Assembly: GCA_026874595.1 (NCBI GenBank)
Contig: CM049316.1
Span: 374,001 to 438,000 of the forward strand
Length of the DNA stretch: 64,000 nucleotides
Reading direction: 5' to 3'
Source of the DNA: Sipunculus nudus
Taxonomy: Eukaryota > Annelida > Sipuncula > Golfingiida > Sipunculidae
Position numbers and translations under genes: made by a program. Below, piece after piece: positions 1 to 12,000 of this stretch. Within the stretch, counting starts at the first letter, position 1. Each line of letters starts with the position of its first letter. The notes under the pieces are model-generated. The model ran no database searches. It was given only the letters and a program-made list of their open reading frames with translations, and was not told the origin of the DNA.

Positions 1-200
1 AAAATAACCTATCGGTAATACTATCAATATTCAAATAACAAAATGACTTATCTGTTATACCGACAATAATCAAAGGACAAAAAAACTGATCGATAATACC
101 GACAAAGATTAAGTTCTAAAATAACTGATCAGTAATACTTCATATATTCAAATACGGAAATAATTTATGTTTATATATTGACATACACACACAAAAACAT

Positions 201-232
<32 letters not shown>

Positions 233-2240
233 GCGCAGATATAAACATACTGGTGTCAGGAAAAATATTTATATATATTTATATAAATATATTTTCACAT
301 ATACCTTTATATGTATTACATTTTTTAACGGTACCAGTATCTTTACATTTATGTATTATTTTATGTGTTGTCTTGGACCAGTATCCACATAGCTAAGTTC
401 ATCTAATTAAGTTGAATTTGAAAGTCATCTTAACTTTAAGTTGAATAATTAAGTAGAATCTTAATTTCAACTTAAACTTAAGTTGAATAATTAAATTGTA
501 TCTCAATTTCAGCTTAAGCTTATGTTGAATAATCAAATTAACTCTTCTTTGGGATTTTCCTCATATTTGTTCCACCCGATTTTTGGTATCATTACAGTGT
601 TATGGTCCTAAACTTACAGTGTTATGGTCCATAGATAAGTGCATCTTTGATATCAGCCATTGTACCTGGACTTTGAGTAAAAGTATACTATGTCGCCATT
701 GGAAAATTGAACGGTTCTCATTTGAGACCAAAATAACTTATCAATAATACTGATAATATTCAAAAACTGAAATAACTTGTTCTTAATACAAACTATAATC
801 AAATTCCCAAATAATGTATCCGTGATATCGACAATATTCAAACACTGAAATAAGTTATTGCTGAAACCGAATATAATCAAATTCCGAAATAACTTTTTGG
901 TACTACCGACCATATTCAAATGCTGAAAAAAATTATAGATAATACCTACTATAATCGATTTCCGAAATAAACGTTCGTCAATACTTATTATTAAAATAGA
1001 GAAATAACTTATTTGTATATATATATTCAGATGTATATAAATGCACAGATATAAACATATATGTACCAGTAAATATATATATATATTACATATATACACA
1101 TATATATATACATATTATATATATATATATGTATTACATTTTTAACGGGACCGGTATCTTTACATGTAAGTATTTGTTATATGTTTTTACACGGACCATT
1201 ATGCATCACGCTAAGTTCATCTAAATAAGTTGAATCACAATTTCAACTTAAACATAAGTTGAATAATAAAGTTAAATCTGAATTTCAACTTAAGCTTATG
1301 TTAAATAATGAAATTAACTATTATTTAAAGGGATTTTCCTTGTATTTGTCCCACCCGATTTTTGGTATCATTACAGTGTTATGGTCCTAAACTTAGTGTT
1401 GTGGTCCATAGATAAGTGCATGTTTGATATCAGCCATTGTACCTGGACTTTGAGTAAAAGTAAACTATGTCGCCATAAAAAAATTTAACGGTTCACATTT
1501 GAGACCAAAATAAATTTTTGGTAATACCGACAATATTCATATACTGAAATATCTTAATGCTATTACAGAATAAAATCAAATTCCGAAATAACTTATCAGT
1601 GATAACGACAATATTCAAATGCTGAAAAAAACTTATCGTTAATACCGACTATAGTCTAATTCTGAAATAACTGATCGGCGTTACTTACATTATTAAAATA
1701 GAGAAATAATTTATTTATATATATATATATATATTCACATGTATATATATGCAGTGATATAAACATGCTTGGACCAGTAAATATATATATATATGTACAT
1801 ATATATATACATATATACATATACATGTATTACATTTTTAACCAGAGCAATATATTTACCTGATGTACTTGTTATCTGAACTTACATGGACTATTATGCT
1901 CATAGCTAAATTCATCTCATTAATTTGAATCTCAATTTCAACTTAACCATAAGTTGAATAATTAAGTTGAATCTGAATTTCAACTTAAGCTTATGTTGAA
2001 TAATCAATTTAACTATTCTTTATAAAGATTTTCCTTATATTTGGCCCAGCTGATTTTTTGTATCTTACAGCGTTATGGTCCTAAACTTACAGTGTTATGG
2101 TCCTATAATATATATATGTATATATACACACATACATATATATATATACATATATACATATATATGTATAACATTTTTAACAGGAGCGGTATCTTTACAT
2201 TTATGTATTATTTTATGTGCTTTCTTGGACAGGTATCCAC
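1..2240. repeat. Complex tandem repeat, about 700-780 bp unit
   Basis: About three copies of a long unit can be followed. The landmark TATGGTCCTAAACTTA occurs near 603, 1,381 and 2,077, so the spacing is about 778 and 696 bp. Each unit contains a (TA)n microsatellite, a block around TGGACCAGTATCCACATAGC, AAGTTGAAT-rich stretches, and internal 55-60-bp subrepeats of the form AATACCGACAATATTCAAA. The 148-codon minus-strand reading frame at 653-1,099 is made of these subrepeats and is not a gene. The same landmark recurs near 57,965 and 58,031 on the far side of the palindrome, so the family occurs on both flanks. Confidence 0.8.
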
Positions 2241-4340
2241 ATAGCAAAGTTCATCTAATTAAGTTGAATTTAAATATCAACTTAACCTTATTTTGAATAA
2301 TTAAAGAGAATCTGCATTTCAACTTAAATATTCAACATAAGCTAAAGTTGAATATCAGATTCAACTTACTTATTCAACATAATAAGTTGACAACTTAAGT
2401 ATTCAACATTAGCTAAGTTGATTTTCAGATTAAACTTAAGGTGAACTCATTTTCATCTTAACTTTGAAAAAAGTAATTTAATTATACAACATAATATTCA
2501 GATTCAACTTTAGTGTTCAACATAAGCTTAAGTTGAGAGTCAACAGAATAATTTAACAACTAAAGTTGACACGGAACATAAGAAGTTGACAATTTAAGTA
2601 TTCAACATAAGCTTAAGTTGAAATTCATGTCTACTTAGGCTTATGTTGAATGATTAAGTTGAATCTGATTTTCAACTTAAGCTTACGTCGAATATTTTAG
2701 TTGAAATGCAGATTCTCTTTAATTATTCAACATAATCTAAAGTTGAATATCAGATTCAACTTATTTATTCAACATAATAAGTTGACAACTTAAGTATTCA
2801 ACATTAGCTAAGTTGATATTCAGATCAAACTTAAGGTGAACTCATTTTGATCTTAACATTGAAATAGGGAACTGAATTATTCAAGATAATATTCAGATTC
2901 AACTTTAGTATTCAACATAAGCTTAAGTTGAAAGTCAACAGAATAAATTGACAACTTAAGTTGATTTGCAACATAATAAGTTGACAATTTAAGTATTCAA
3001 CATAAGGTTAAGTTGATATTCATGTCTACTTAGGCTTATGTTGAATGATTAAGTTGAATCTGATTTTCAACTTAAGCTTACGTTGAATGCTTAAGTTGAA
3101 ATGCAAATTCTCTTTAATTATTCAACATAAGCTAAAGTTGAATATCAGATTCAACTTATTTATTCAACATAATACGTTGACAACTTAAGTATTCAACATT
3201 AGCTAAGTTGATTTTCAGATTAAACTTAAGGTGAACTCATTTTTATCTTAACATTGAAAAAAGTAATTTAATTATACAACATAATATTCAGATTCAATTT
3301 TAGTGTTCAACATAAGCTTAAGTTGAGAGTCAACAGAATAATTTGACAACTAAAGTTGACATGGAACATAAGAAGTTGACAATTTAAGTATTCAACATAA
3401 GCTTAAGTTGATATTCATGTCTACTTAGGCTTATGTTGAATGATTAAGTTCAATCTGATTTTCAACTTAAGCTTACGTCGAATACTTTAGTAGAAATGCA
3501 GATTCTCAATAATTATTCAACATAAGCTAAAGTTGAATATCAGATTTAACTTATTTATTCAACATAATAAGTTGACAACTTAAGTATTCAACATAAGCTT
3601 AAGTTGATATTCATGTCAACTTAGGCTTATGTTGAATGATTAAGTTAAATCTGATTTTCAACTTAAGCTTACGTCGAATTCTTTAGTAGAAATGCAGATT
3701 CTCATTAATTATTCAACATAAGCTAAAGTTGAATATCAGATTCAACTCATATATTCAACATAATAAGTTGACAACTAAAGTATTCAACATAAGCTTAAGT
3801 TGATATTCATGTCAACTTAGGCTTATGTTGAATGATTAAGTTAAATCTGATTTTCAACTTAAGCTTACGTCGAATTCTTTAGTAGAAATGCAGATTCTCA
3901 TTAATTATTCAACATAAGCTAAAGTTGAATATCAGATTCAACTCATATATTCAACATAATAAGTTGACAACTTAAGTATTCAACATAAGCTTAAGTTGAT
4001 ATTCATGTCAACTTAGGCTTATTTTGAATAATTAAGTTGAATCTGATTTTTATCTTAATTATTCAACATAAGGTTAAGTTGACATTCATATTCAACTTAA
4101 GGTAAAACTGAGATCTGGGGTCGACAAAGACAATAACATTAACATTCAACTTAAGCTTAAGTTGAAAAATTCCTTTTTCCAACTTAAGGTTAAGTGGATA
4201 TTCAGATTCAACTTAAGGTGGACTGATCTCTTATCTTGACCCGATGGACATGGACTGACCAACCCGATTTAAAAGATCAGATATGAGGTCATAATGGCAA
4301 TAACGTTCACATTCAACTTAAGCTTAAGTTGAAAATTACA
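2241..4340. repeat. Dyad-symmetric AACTTAAG/TTGAAT satellite
   Basis: This is a dense satellite made of short half-units such as TTCAACATAAGCTTAAGTTGA and its complement, so many segments are self-complementary. A higher-order period is visible from the landmark ATTCATGTCTACTTAGG or ATTCATGTCAACTTAGG, near 2,621, 3,013, 3,408, 3,604, 3,798 and 3,991. The spacing is about 393 bp in the first part and then halves to about 194 bp. No coding potential is seen. A related satellite lies at 56,930-57,680. Confidence 0.85.
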
Positions 4341-5486
4341 ACTAGGGTTGTAACCGTTGGGGTTATATAAAGCTAGGGTTATTTTTAAAAAAGAGCGCCA
4401 ATTCTTGAAAGTCGTTAAAAAGCTAGAGAAACGATATTAAAAGTGTACAAACGCTCGAAATAATTGAAACTCACTTTGTTTCAACGAACAGTGGAAATAA
4501 GAAACGTTAATACATTTATATAAAGTCGAAATTTAAAGTTAAATTCATAAAAAATTTTTTTTTTTTCAAATTTTAAATTATGCTAATAACTTTTCAAATA
4601 AATGTGGAAAAGGCAATTTTTCGGAAGGGTTTGTTCAGAAATTACAAGCCAGTTAGACTTTGCAAAAGAAAAAAAAGGAAATATGCGATTTTGCAGAATT
4701 TGGGAACAAATTTCAATTTGAAAAACTTAAAATTAAAATTTTTTATTATTTTTAATTCTAATTTAAATTTTCTATTTCATGGTCTCAGACGCTGATATAA
4801 ATCGATAGCAAACGACAGTCAACAAAAAATATGAGTTTTTCTGTGTTTTTACTGTGTTTTTTAACGCTTGGTATCATTCAGGGTTAGCCTTAAGTTGAAA
4901 TTTGAACTTTTGGTCCTTAATTTTTAAAATTCATTTTCTCTAAAAGTTTTAAAGTTAAAATTTTTTTTTCTTTTCCAAAATATAAATTTTCTTGATTTTG
5001 AAAAATATCCTGAGTTTAAAGATCGAAGCTTAAAAAATAATAAAGTTACATGCAAATTAAAAAAAAGTACCATCTCAGCTCAATTTGCCACTGATTCAAA
5101 GGTCAAGGGGGGTGGGAAGCTTGATTAAGAAGAAGACCTTATTGATTAACAGTTAATAATAATTAAGACCAAAAAACGTGAGTAATTAACCATTTTACTT
5201 TAACGTGAAACCATTTTTGTTAGATATTTGTTAGATTGCATCATTATAAAAGTGCTTTTGACCAATGGTCAAGTGACCACTGACCAGTGGTCAGTTATGT
5301 CTAACCCTTACAATAATTTTCGTTTTTTCAAAATTAAAAAAAAAAAAAAAAGCGGTTAGACAAGTTTTTACTAGAATAATATACAATAGCATGCAAATAA
5401 AAAAATGCCAAAAAAAACGGATCTAAACGACTGAAATATAAAGAAATGGTTAATGTTTATGTGATTTTTAAGTTTGAGGACCCTAG
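4341..5486. other. Left telomere-adjacent flank, diverged inverted partner of 55,743-56,905
   Basis: This AT-rich stretch has no gene. It aligns in reverse complement, with many substitutions and small indels, to 55,743-56,905. Shared landmarks are an AGAGAAACGATA-type block near 4,426, the TTTTGACCAATGGTCAA block near 5,255, and the block around AACGTGAAACCATTTTTGTTAGA near 5,200. By eye identity is about 75%, far below that of the arms. The 71-codon frame at 4,580-4,795 is low-complexity and not credible as a gene. Confidence 0.7.
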
Positions 5487-5582
5487 TTAGGGTTAGGGTT
5501 AGGGTTAGGGTTAGGGTTAGGGTTAGGGTTAGGGTTAGGGTTAGGGTTAGGGTTAGGGTTAGGGTTAGGGTTAGGGTTAGGG

Positions 5583-5623
<41 letters not shown>

Positions 5624-6050
5624 GGTTAGGGTTAGGGTTAGGGTTAGGGTTAGGGTTAGGGTTAGGGTTAGGGTTAGGGTTAGGGTTAGGGTTAGGGTTA
5701 GGGTTAGGGTTAGGGTTAGGGTTAGGGTTAGGGTTAGGGTTAGGGTTAGGGTTAGGGTTAGGGTTAGGGTTAGGGTTTTAGGTTAGGGTTAGGTTAGGTT
5801 AGGTTAGGTTAGGGTTAGGGTTAGGGTTAGGGTTAGGTTAGGGTTAGGGTTAGGTTAGGTTAGGGTTAGGTTAGGGTTAGGGTTAGGTTAGGGTTAGGTT
5901 AGGGTTAGGGTTAGGGTTAGTTAGGTTAGGGTTTAGGGTTAGGGTTAGGTTAGGTTAGGTTAGGGTTAGGTTAGGGTTAGGGTTAGGGTTTGGGTTTGGT
6001 TAGGGTTAGGTTAGGGTTTGGGTTAGGGTTAGGGTTAGGGTTAGGGTTAG
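5487..6050 (+). repeat. Interstitial telomeric repeat (TTAGGG)n
   Basis: About 564 bp of TTAGGG repeats read left to right. The block is almost perfect from 5,487 to about 5,775, with one TTTAGGG near 5,600, and then becomes a mix of TTAGGG, TTAGG, TTTAGGG and TTTGGG to 6,050. Sequence continues on both sides, so this is internal in the assembly. In this orientation only the DNA to its left could be the chromosome body. It forms the outer border of the left palindrome arm. Confidence 0.97.
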
Positions 6051-6589
6051 ATACCGGACGTTAGTCACCACTTAGACACAACTTAACAAGACTTAGGGGA
6101 GCCTTAAGTGGGTTTTGGTCTTAAGTGACTTGCTTAAGTATGCGACACTTAGACTAACGTGTTAAAACGCTAACCACGAAACACCCCTATACTAACCCTG
6201 GGTTATCACACTGCTTAAGCAAAATTTTCAACACTTACACAGGATATAACTCAAATAACTTACTGCTTAAGGAGCCGATTAAGTTGAAAGTTGACTTACT
6301 TAAATTTACTTAACAAATTTTAAATTTTTCGGGGCAAAATGATACCGGAAGGTGGCGCCCCCCATTGACCACTGCGGCCATCGCTGGCACTAAATTCCAG
6401 GGTTAGGACACTTCTGCTTAGGTGTTGGCTAAGTCAAAAACATATATTGGTCAATCACAATGACCAGAGGTCATTAGCGAGGCTACAGTGTACAGGGTTA
6501 GGTGCAGTGGACAATTCTTGACCCCAAAAAAATAAAAGCGCACATTTTTATGGAAAATTTGAATTTTAACAGAATTTATAAAAGTTTGA

Positions 6590-6800
6590 CCCCATCTGAC
6601 CGGTCAAGGCCGATTGAAATAAAGGCTTTACGGTAGAGATGGCCGCCCCCATACGGTCAGCCGGCGGCCATTGTGGGCGGAGAGGGAGAGGGAGAGTGGG
6701 CAAACCCCCTGGTTTACTTAGGCTCCAAAACGTAGGGGAGACAGAGGGTTCGCCCACACGCGGCTGACCGGTTCCACTGACCACAGGTTAAGGCGTTACC
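6590..6800. other. GC-rich island close to the telomeric block
   Basis: A roughly 200-bp GC-rich segment with several CpG sites, for example around GGCCGCCCCCATACGGTCAGC, stands out in very AT-rich DNA about 550 bp from the telomeric repeats. It contains GAGAGGGAGAGGGAGAG. The 72-codon minus-strand frame at 6,566-6,784 starts with GTG and lacks gene-like features. It may be an unmethylated or promoter-like island, but nothing beyond composition supports that. Confidence 0.45.
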
Positions 6801-6984
6801 CAACACTTAACGGCAGGGGGCGCGACTGACAGTATAGTTGAATTAAAAATTTAAAATACTAAACAGATATACTGTAAACTTTTTGTACACTTGGACAGAT
6901 TTTGAAAATTAAATTAAAAAAAATTAATTTTTAAAAACTCCGCAAAATCCTGGCTTTTTGGGCAACCTTGACCAACAAACGTCA

Positions 6985-7526
6985 TAATTTGACGAGAAGC
7001 AGTAAACTGGACCGTGGGACACAAGTTTTGAAAAATTAAATTGAAAACATTTGAAAATAAACGATTTTTTCTAAATTTCCCTGTTAACCTACCTAAGGGT
7101 TAGAATACCACTTATTGACCAGCGTATCGACTTTCGATTACCATCTGTCCGCCAGGGGTCGCTGCGTTTCAACGTGAATTTGTTCTTACATGAGTAGTTA
7201 TGTGGGTGTGAATATATATATATATATATTTATGTATATATATATATATATATTTATATATATAACGGCATAATATGACGAGAAACAGTAAACTGGACCG
7301 TGGGACACAAGTTTTGAAAAATTAAATTGAAAACTTTTGAAAATAAACGATTTTTTCTAAATTTCCCTGTTAACCTACCTAAGGGTTAGAATACCACTTA
7401 TTGACCAGCGTATCGACTTTCGATTACCATCTGTCCGCCAGGGGTCGCTGCGTTTCAACGTGAATTTGTTCTTACATGAGTAGTTATGTGGGTGTGAATA
7501 TATATATATATATATATATATTTATG

Positions 7527-7558
<32 letters not shown>

Positions 7559-7665
7559 ACGGCATAATATGACGAGAAGCAGTAAACTGGGCCGTGGGAC
7601 ACAAGTTTTGAAAATTTAATTTGAAAACTTTTGGAAATAACCGGCTTTTTCTACAGTTCCCTGTT
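6985..7665. repeat. Tandem repeat of about 290 bp, 2.4 copies, with (TA)n
   Basis: The landmark GACGAG[A/G]A[A/G]CAGTAAACTGG recurs near 6,989, 7,276 and 7,570, giving steps of about 287 and 294 bp. Each full unit carries a (TA)n microsatellite whose length differs between copies and between the two palindrome arms. Each also contains GTCCGCCAGGGGTCGCTGC, which resembles the core of the CTCF recognition sequence. No reading frame of note. Confidence 0.85.
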
Positions 7666-7964
7666 AACCTACCTAAGGGTTAGTAGATAACACTTAACAC
7701 AAACTCTTTAAAAAATCAATCACGCTATTCAAAAAAGGTCTTTTTTCAACAGGATGTGTGTTTCCAAAAGACATAAATAATTAATAATTAATTAAAAAAA
7801 CAATAAATGTTACAATGCTGTTTGTATACTTGGATCCTGGCTTTTTGGGCCACCTTGACCAAATTTTAATTAAAATTTAATGTAAAACTAGACAGGAGTA
7901 TATAACTATACATATGTATATATATATATATATGGAGAGAGATACTAGTCCGACAAACACAAGG

Positions 7965-8065
7965 GTTATCTGTTAAAATCCCGTTCATTTGGACACAAGC
8001 TGATAAGCCTAGGTCGCCCTCTGGTGGCAGGAACATTAACTATTTTGCCTGACTGGCCTCAATAT
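7965..8065 (-). repeat. Fragment of the SINE-associated body repeat
   Basis: This short copy contains CTGTTAAAATCCCGTTCATT followed by AGGTCGCCCTCTGGTGGCAG. The same order occurs at 8,338-8,430 and 15,430-15,540. Read on the minus strand it ends in a GCCACCAGAGGGCGACC box. Confidence 0.7.
8012..8028 (-). promoter_or_regulatory. CTCF-consensus-like box (GCCACCAGAGGGCGACC)
   Basis: The minus-strand sequence contains CCACCAGAGGGCGAC, which fits the vertebrate CTCF core CCASYAGRKGGCRS at every defined position. It sits in a dispersed repeat and its mirror copy is at 53,756-53,772. Binding is inferred from the motif only. Confidence 0.35.
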
Positions 8066-8086
8066 TCTTTTATAGTACATATATAT

Positions 8087-8117
<31 letters not shown>

Positions 8118-8159
8118 TTGCCTACGAGTTTGCGTACGTTGGTTCAAGCATGGCAAAAC

Positions 8160-8336
8160 TTGAACAGTATAACGAGGTTGTACATTATAACGAGGTTGGA
8201 CATTAAAACGAGGTTGTTCATTCTAACCATGTTGTTCATTTTAACCACATTGTTCATTTTAACCAGGTTGATCATTTTAACGAGGTTGGACATTATAACC
8301 AGGTCGATCGTTTTAACGGGGTTGGACCCAGGGTTG
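8160..8336 (+). repeat. 18-bp minisatellite, short array
   Basis: Units are variants of AACCAGGTTGTTCATTTT, repeated about ten times with ATTATAACGAGG and GGACATT variants. Because 18 is a multiple of three, reading frames stay open across the array, as in the 76-codon frame at 8,118-8,348. That is a periodicity artefact and not evidence of a gene. The array is followed by the same TTGTTGATCTGTTAAAATCC sequence that follows the larger array at 14,444-15,402. Confidence 0.9.
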
Positions 8337-8337
8337 T

Positions 8338-8640
8338 TGATCTGTTAAAATCCCTTTCATTTGGACCCGTTATTTTCACCAAATGGCCCATAAGCCTGGG
8401 TCGCCCCCTGGTGGCAGGAACAGTAACTGTTTCTTAGCTCGCACACCTTTCATCTAATTGGCCTCATTAATTGATTTACCATTCATAAATTACCAAGAAA
8501 CCGCCAGGAATTATGAAATAATATACATAACGTGGAAAAAAAGTAAACCATTCCCCGCCGCGGATTCGAACCCCCAACCTCCTATATAACTCTTAATGTT
8601 GACAATTTTTCACCAGCCCCGACCTGCCGTGGTGTGATCT
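8338..8640 (-). repeat. tRNA-derived SINE-like element
   Basis: Read on the minus strand, a B-box-like GGGGGTTCGAATCCGCGG near 8,552-8,575 lies at the end of a diverged tRNA-like head (about 8,551-8,636). A roughly 170-bp body follows, ending in GCCACCAGGGGGCGACCC and AGGCTTA at 8,391-8,415. The A box is decayed. Three-prime halves of related copies occur at 8,728-8,745, 14,226-14,290 and 16,604-16,680. tRNA-headed SINEs are transcribed by RNA polymerase III, but no sign of current activity is seen here. Confidence 0.6.
8399..8415 (-). promoter_or_regulatory. CTCF-consensus box (GCCACCAGGGGGCGACC)
   Basis: The minus strand carries CCACCAGGGGGCGAC, an exact fit to the CTCF core consensus. It is the 3' end box of the adjoining SINE-like element. 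The mirror copy is at 53,371-53,387 on the plus strand. Confidence 0.4.
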
Positions 8641-9077
8641 TTATTCCCTGTGTCGAATGCCAATGAGATTCAGTGAATGAAAACAAACACAAGTCTGAAA
8701 TTTTTTAGAAGGGTAGGCCTAAGCCAAGGATGCCCCCCGGCGGCATAGACAATAACAATTTCTGAGTTTGCGCACCACATTCATATGATTGTCAATTACT
8801 ATTGTTTCATGTAGATTAACAAAAAGGGAAGGATAATTTACGTCTGAGACCATTTTTTAATACAATAATACGTGTCAAAGTTAGGTAATGCGACATCCCG
8901 CCAAGCCACCTGTTCTAACCCAAAAAATATAACAATATCCGGGTGACAACTCACATCCTTTTTTTTAATACCTAACGATGTGAAAGTTACCGTTATAATC
9001 CAACGGGTATTCTTCTAATATACATGTTTTGGTGAATAAGTGTACACATCATGAACGTTTGTACTTTTGGAATTATA
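8641..9077. other. Diverged SINE-related and array-leader DNA
   Basis: A further end box, read on the minus strand as GCCGCCGGGGGGCATCC, lies at 8,728-8,744. The last 80 bp (about 8,997-9,077, with CGGGTATTCTTCTAATAT and ATTATACTGCCGGAGCCAAG) is a leader that also precedes the second 215-bp-family array near 16,772. No gene is seen. Confidence 0.6.
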
Positions 9078-12000
9078 CTGCCGGAGCCAAGAAATTAAAA
9101 GCGACATGCCTGCAGAAAATGTAAGGCAAAAGTAGACGGCTCAAGATATTTATTCGGAGTTAAAAGGAACAGAAAGCAAAGAATATTCTGAATAGTTCTA
9201 TATAGAAACCGTGTAAAAAGTATGGATATTTCTCTAATAATTAAAGCCCGCACAGACGCCAATCTTTACAATAAAATCATATCACAACCAGACCGCCGGC
9301 ACCAAGAAATTAAAAACGACACGCCCACAGAAAATATTCGGCAAAAACAGACGGGTCATGATATTTATTCGGGGTAAAAAGAAACAGAGAGCAAGGAATA
9401 TTCTTAACAGTTCTATAAAAAAAACCGTGTAGAAAGCATGGATATTTTTTTATTTACTAAAGCGCACATAGAGACCAATCTTTACAATAAAATCATACCG
9501 GCACCAGAATGCCGGCACCAAAAAATTAAAAACGACACGCTTACAGAAAATATTCGGCAAAAACAGACGGGTCTTGATATTTATTCATGGTAAAAACAAA
9601 CAGAAACCAAAGAATATTCTCCACAGTGCTATATAAAAGTCGAGAAGAAAGTATGGATGTTCTTTTAATTATTAAAGCCCGTAGAGAGGCCAATCTTTAC
9701 AATAAAATCATATCGCAACCAGAGTACCGGCACCAAGAAATTAAAAACGACACGCCTACAGAAAATATTCGGCAAAAACAGACGGCTCAAGATATTTAAT
9801 CGGGGTAAAAAGGAGCAGAGAGCAAGGAATATTCCATACAGTACTATATAAAAGTCGAGCAGAAAGTATGGATATTCTTTTAATTATTAAAGCCCGTACA
9901 GAGACCAATCTTTACAATAAAACCATATCGGAACCAGAGTGCCGACACCAAGAAATTAAAAACGACACGCCTACAGAAAATATTCGGCAAAAAGAGACGG
10001 GTCTTGAAATTTATTGGGGGTAAAAAGGAACAGAGAGCAAAGAATATTCTTAACAGTTCTATATTAAAGTCGAGTAGAAAGTATAGATGTTCTTTTAATT
10101 ATTAAAGCCCGTAGAGAGGCCAATCTTTACAATAAAATCATATCGCAAAAAGAGTACCGGCACCAAGAAATTAAAAACGACACGCCTACAGAAAATATTC
10201 GGCAAAAACAGACGGCTCAAGATATTTAATCGGGGTAAAAAGGAGCAGAGAGCAAGGAATATTCCATACAGTACTATATAAAAGTCGAGCAGAAAGTATG
10301 GATATTCTTTTAATTATTAAAGCCCGTACAGAGACCAATCTTTACAATGAAACCATATCGGAACCAGAGTGCCGACACCGAGAAATTAAAAACGACACGC
10401 CTACAGAAAATATTCGGCAAAAAGAGACGGGTCTTGATATTTATTGGGGGTAAAAAGGAACAGAGAGCAAAGAATATTCTCAACAGTTCTATATTAAAGT
10501 CGAGTAGAAAGTATGGATGTTCTTTTAATTATTTAAGCCCGTAGAGAGGCCAATCTTTACAATAAAATCATATCGCAAAAAGAGTACCGGCACCAAGAAA
10601 TTAAAAACGACACGCCTACAGAAAATATTCGGCAAAAACAGACGGGTCATGATATTTATTCGGGGTTAAAAGGAACAGAGAGCAAGGAATATTTTCAACA
10701 TTTCTATGTAAAAGTCGAGTAGAAAGTATGGATATTCTTTTAATTATTAAAGCCCGTACAGAGGCCAATCTTTACAATAAAACCATATCACAACAAGAGT
10801 GCCGGAACCAAGGAATTAAAAAAAGACAAGCCTACAGAAAATATTTGGCAAAAACAGACGGGTCATGATATTTATTCCGCGTAAAAAGGAACACAGAGGA
10901 AGGAATATTTTCAACAGTTCTATAAAAAAAAACGTGTTGAAAGCATGGATATTTTTTATTTACTAAAGCGCACAGAGAGACAAATCTTTACAATAAAACT
11001 ATATCGGAACCAGAGTGCCGACACCAAGAAATTAAAAACGACATGCCTACAGAAAATATTCGGCAAAAAATAGACGGGTCTTGTTATTTATTGGGGGTTA
11101 AAAGGAACAGAGAGCAAAGAATATTCTCAACAGTTCTATATTAAAGTCGAGTAGAAAGTATGGATGTTCTTTTAATTATTAAAGCCCGTAGAGAGGCCAA
11201 TCTTTACAATAAAATCATATCGCAAAAAGAGTACCGGCACCAAGAAATTAAAAACGACACGCCTACAGAAAATATTCGGCAAAAACAGACGGGTCATGAT
11301 ATTTATTCGGGGTTAAAGGAACAGAGAGCAAGGAATATTTTCAACATTTCTATGTAAAAGTCGAGTAGAAAGTATGGATATTCTTTTAATTATTAAAGCC
11401 CGTACAGAGGCCAATCTTTACAATAAAACCATATCGCAACCAGACCGCCGGCACCAAGAAATTAAAAACGACACACCTACAGAAAATATTCGGCAAAAAC
11501 AGACGGGTCATGATATTTATTCGGGGTTAAAAGGAACAGAGAGCAAGGAATATTTTCAACATTTCTATGTAAAAGTCGAGTAGAAAGTATGGATATTCTT
11601 TTAATTATTAAAGCCCGTACAGAGGCCAATCTTTACAATAAAACCATATCGCAACAAGAGTGCCGGCACCAAGGAATTAAAAAAAGACAAGCCTACAGAA
11701 AATATTTGGCAAAAACAGACGGGTCATGATATTTATTCCGCGTAAAAAGGAAAAGAGAGGAAGGAATATTCTCAACAGTTCTTTAAAAAAAAAAGTGTAG
11801 AAAGCATGGATATTTTTTATTTACTAAAGCGCACAGAGAGACAAATCTTTACAATAAAACCATATCGGAACCAGAGTGCCGACACTAAAAAATTAAAAAC
11901 GACACGCCTACAGAAAATATTCGGCAAAAATAGACGGGTCTTGATATTTATTCGGGGTTAAAAGGAACAGAGAGCAAAGAATATTCTCAACAGTTCTATA

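Noticed and set aside
653-1099. 148-codon minus-strand frame
   Set aside because: It is built from 55-60-bp satellite subrepeats and a TA-rich tail; no domain or exon signals.
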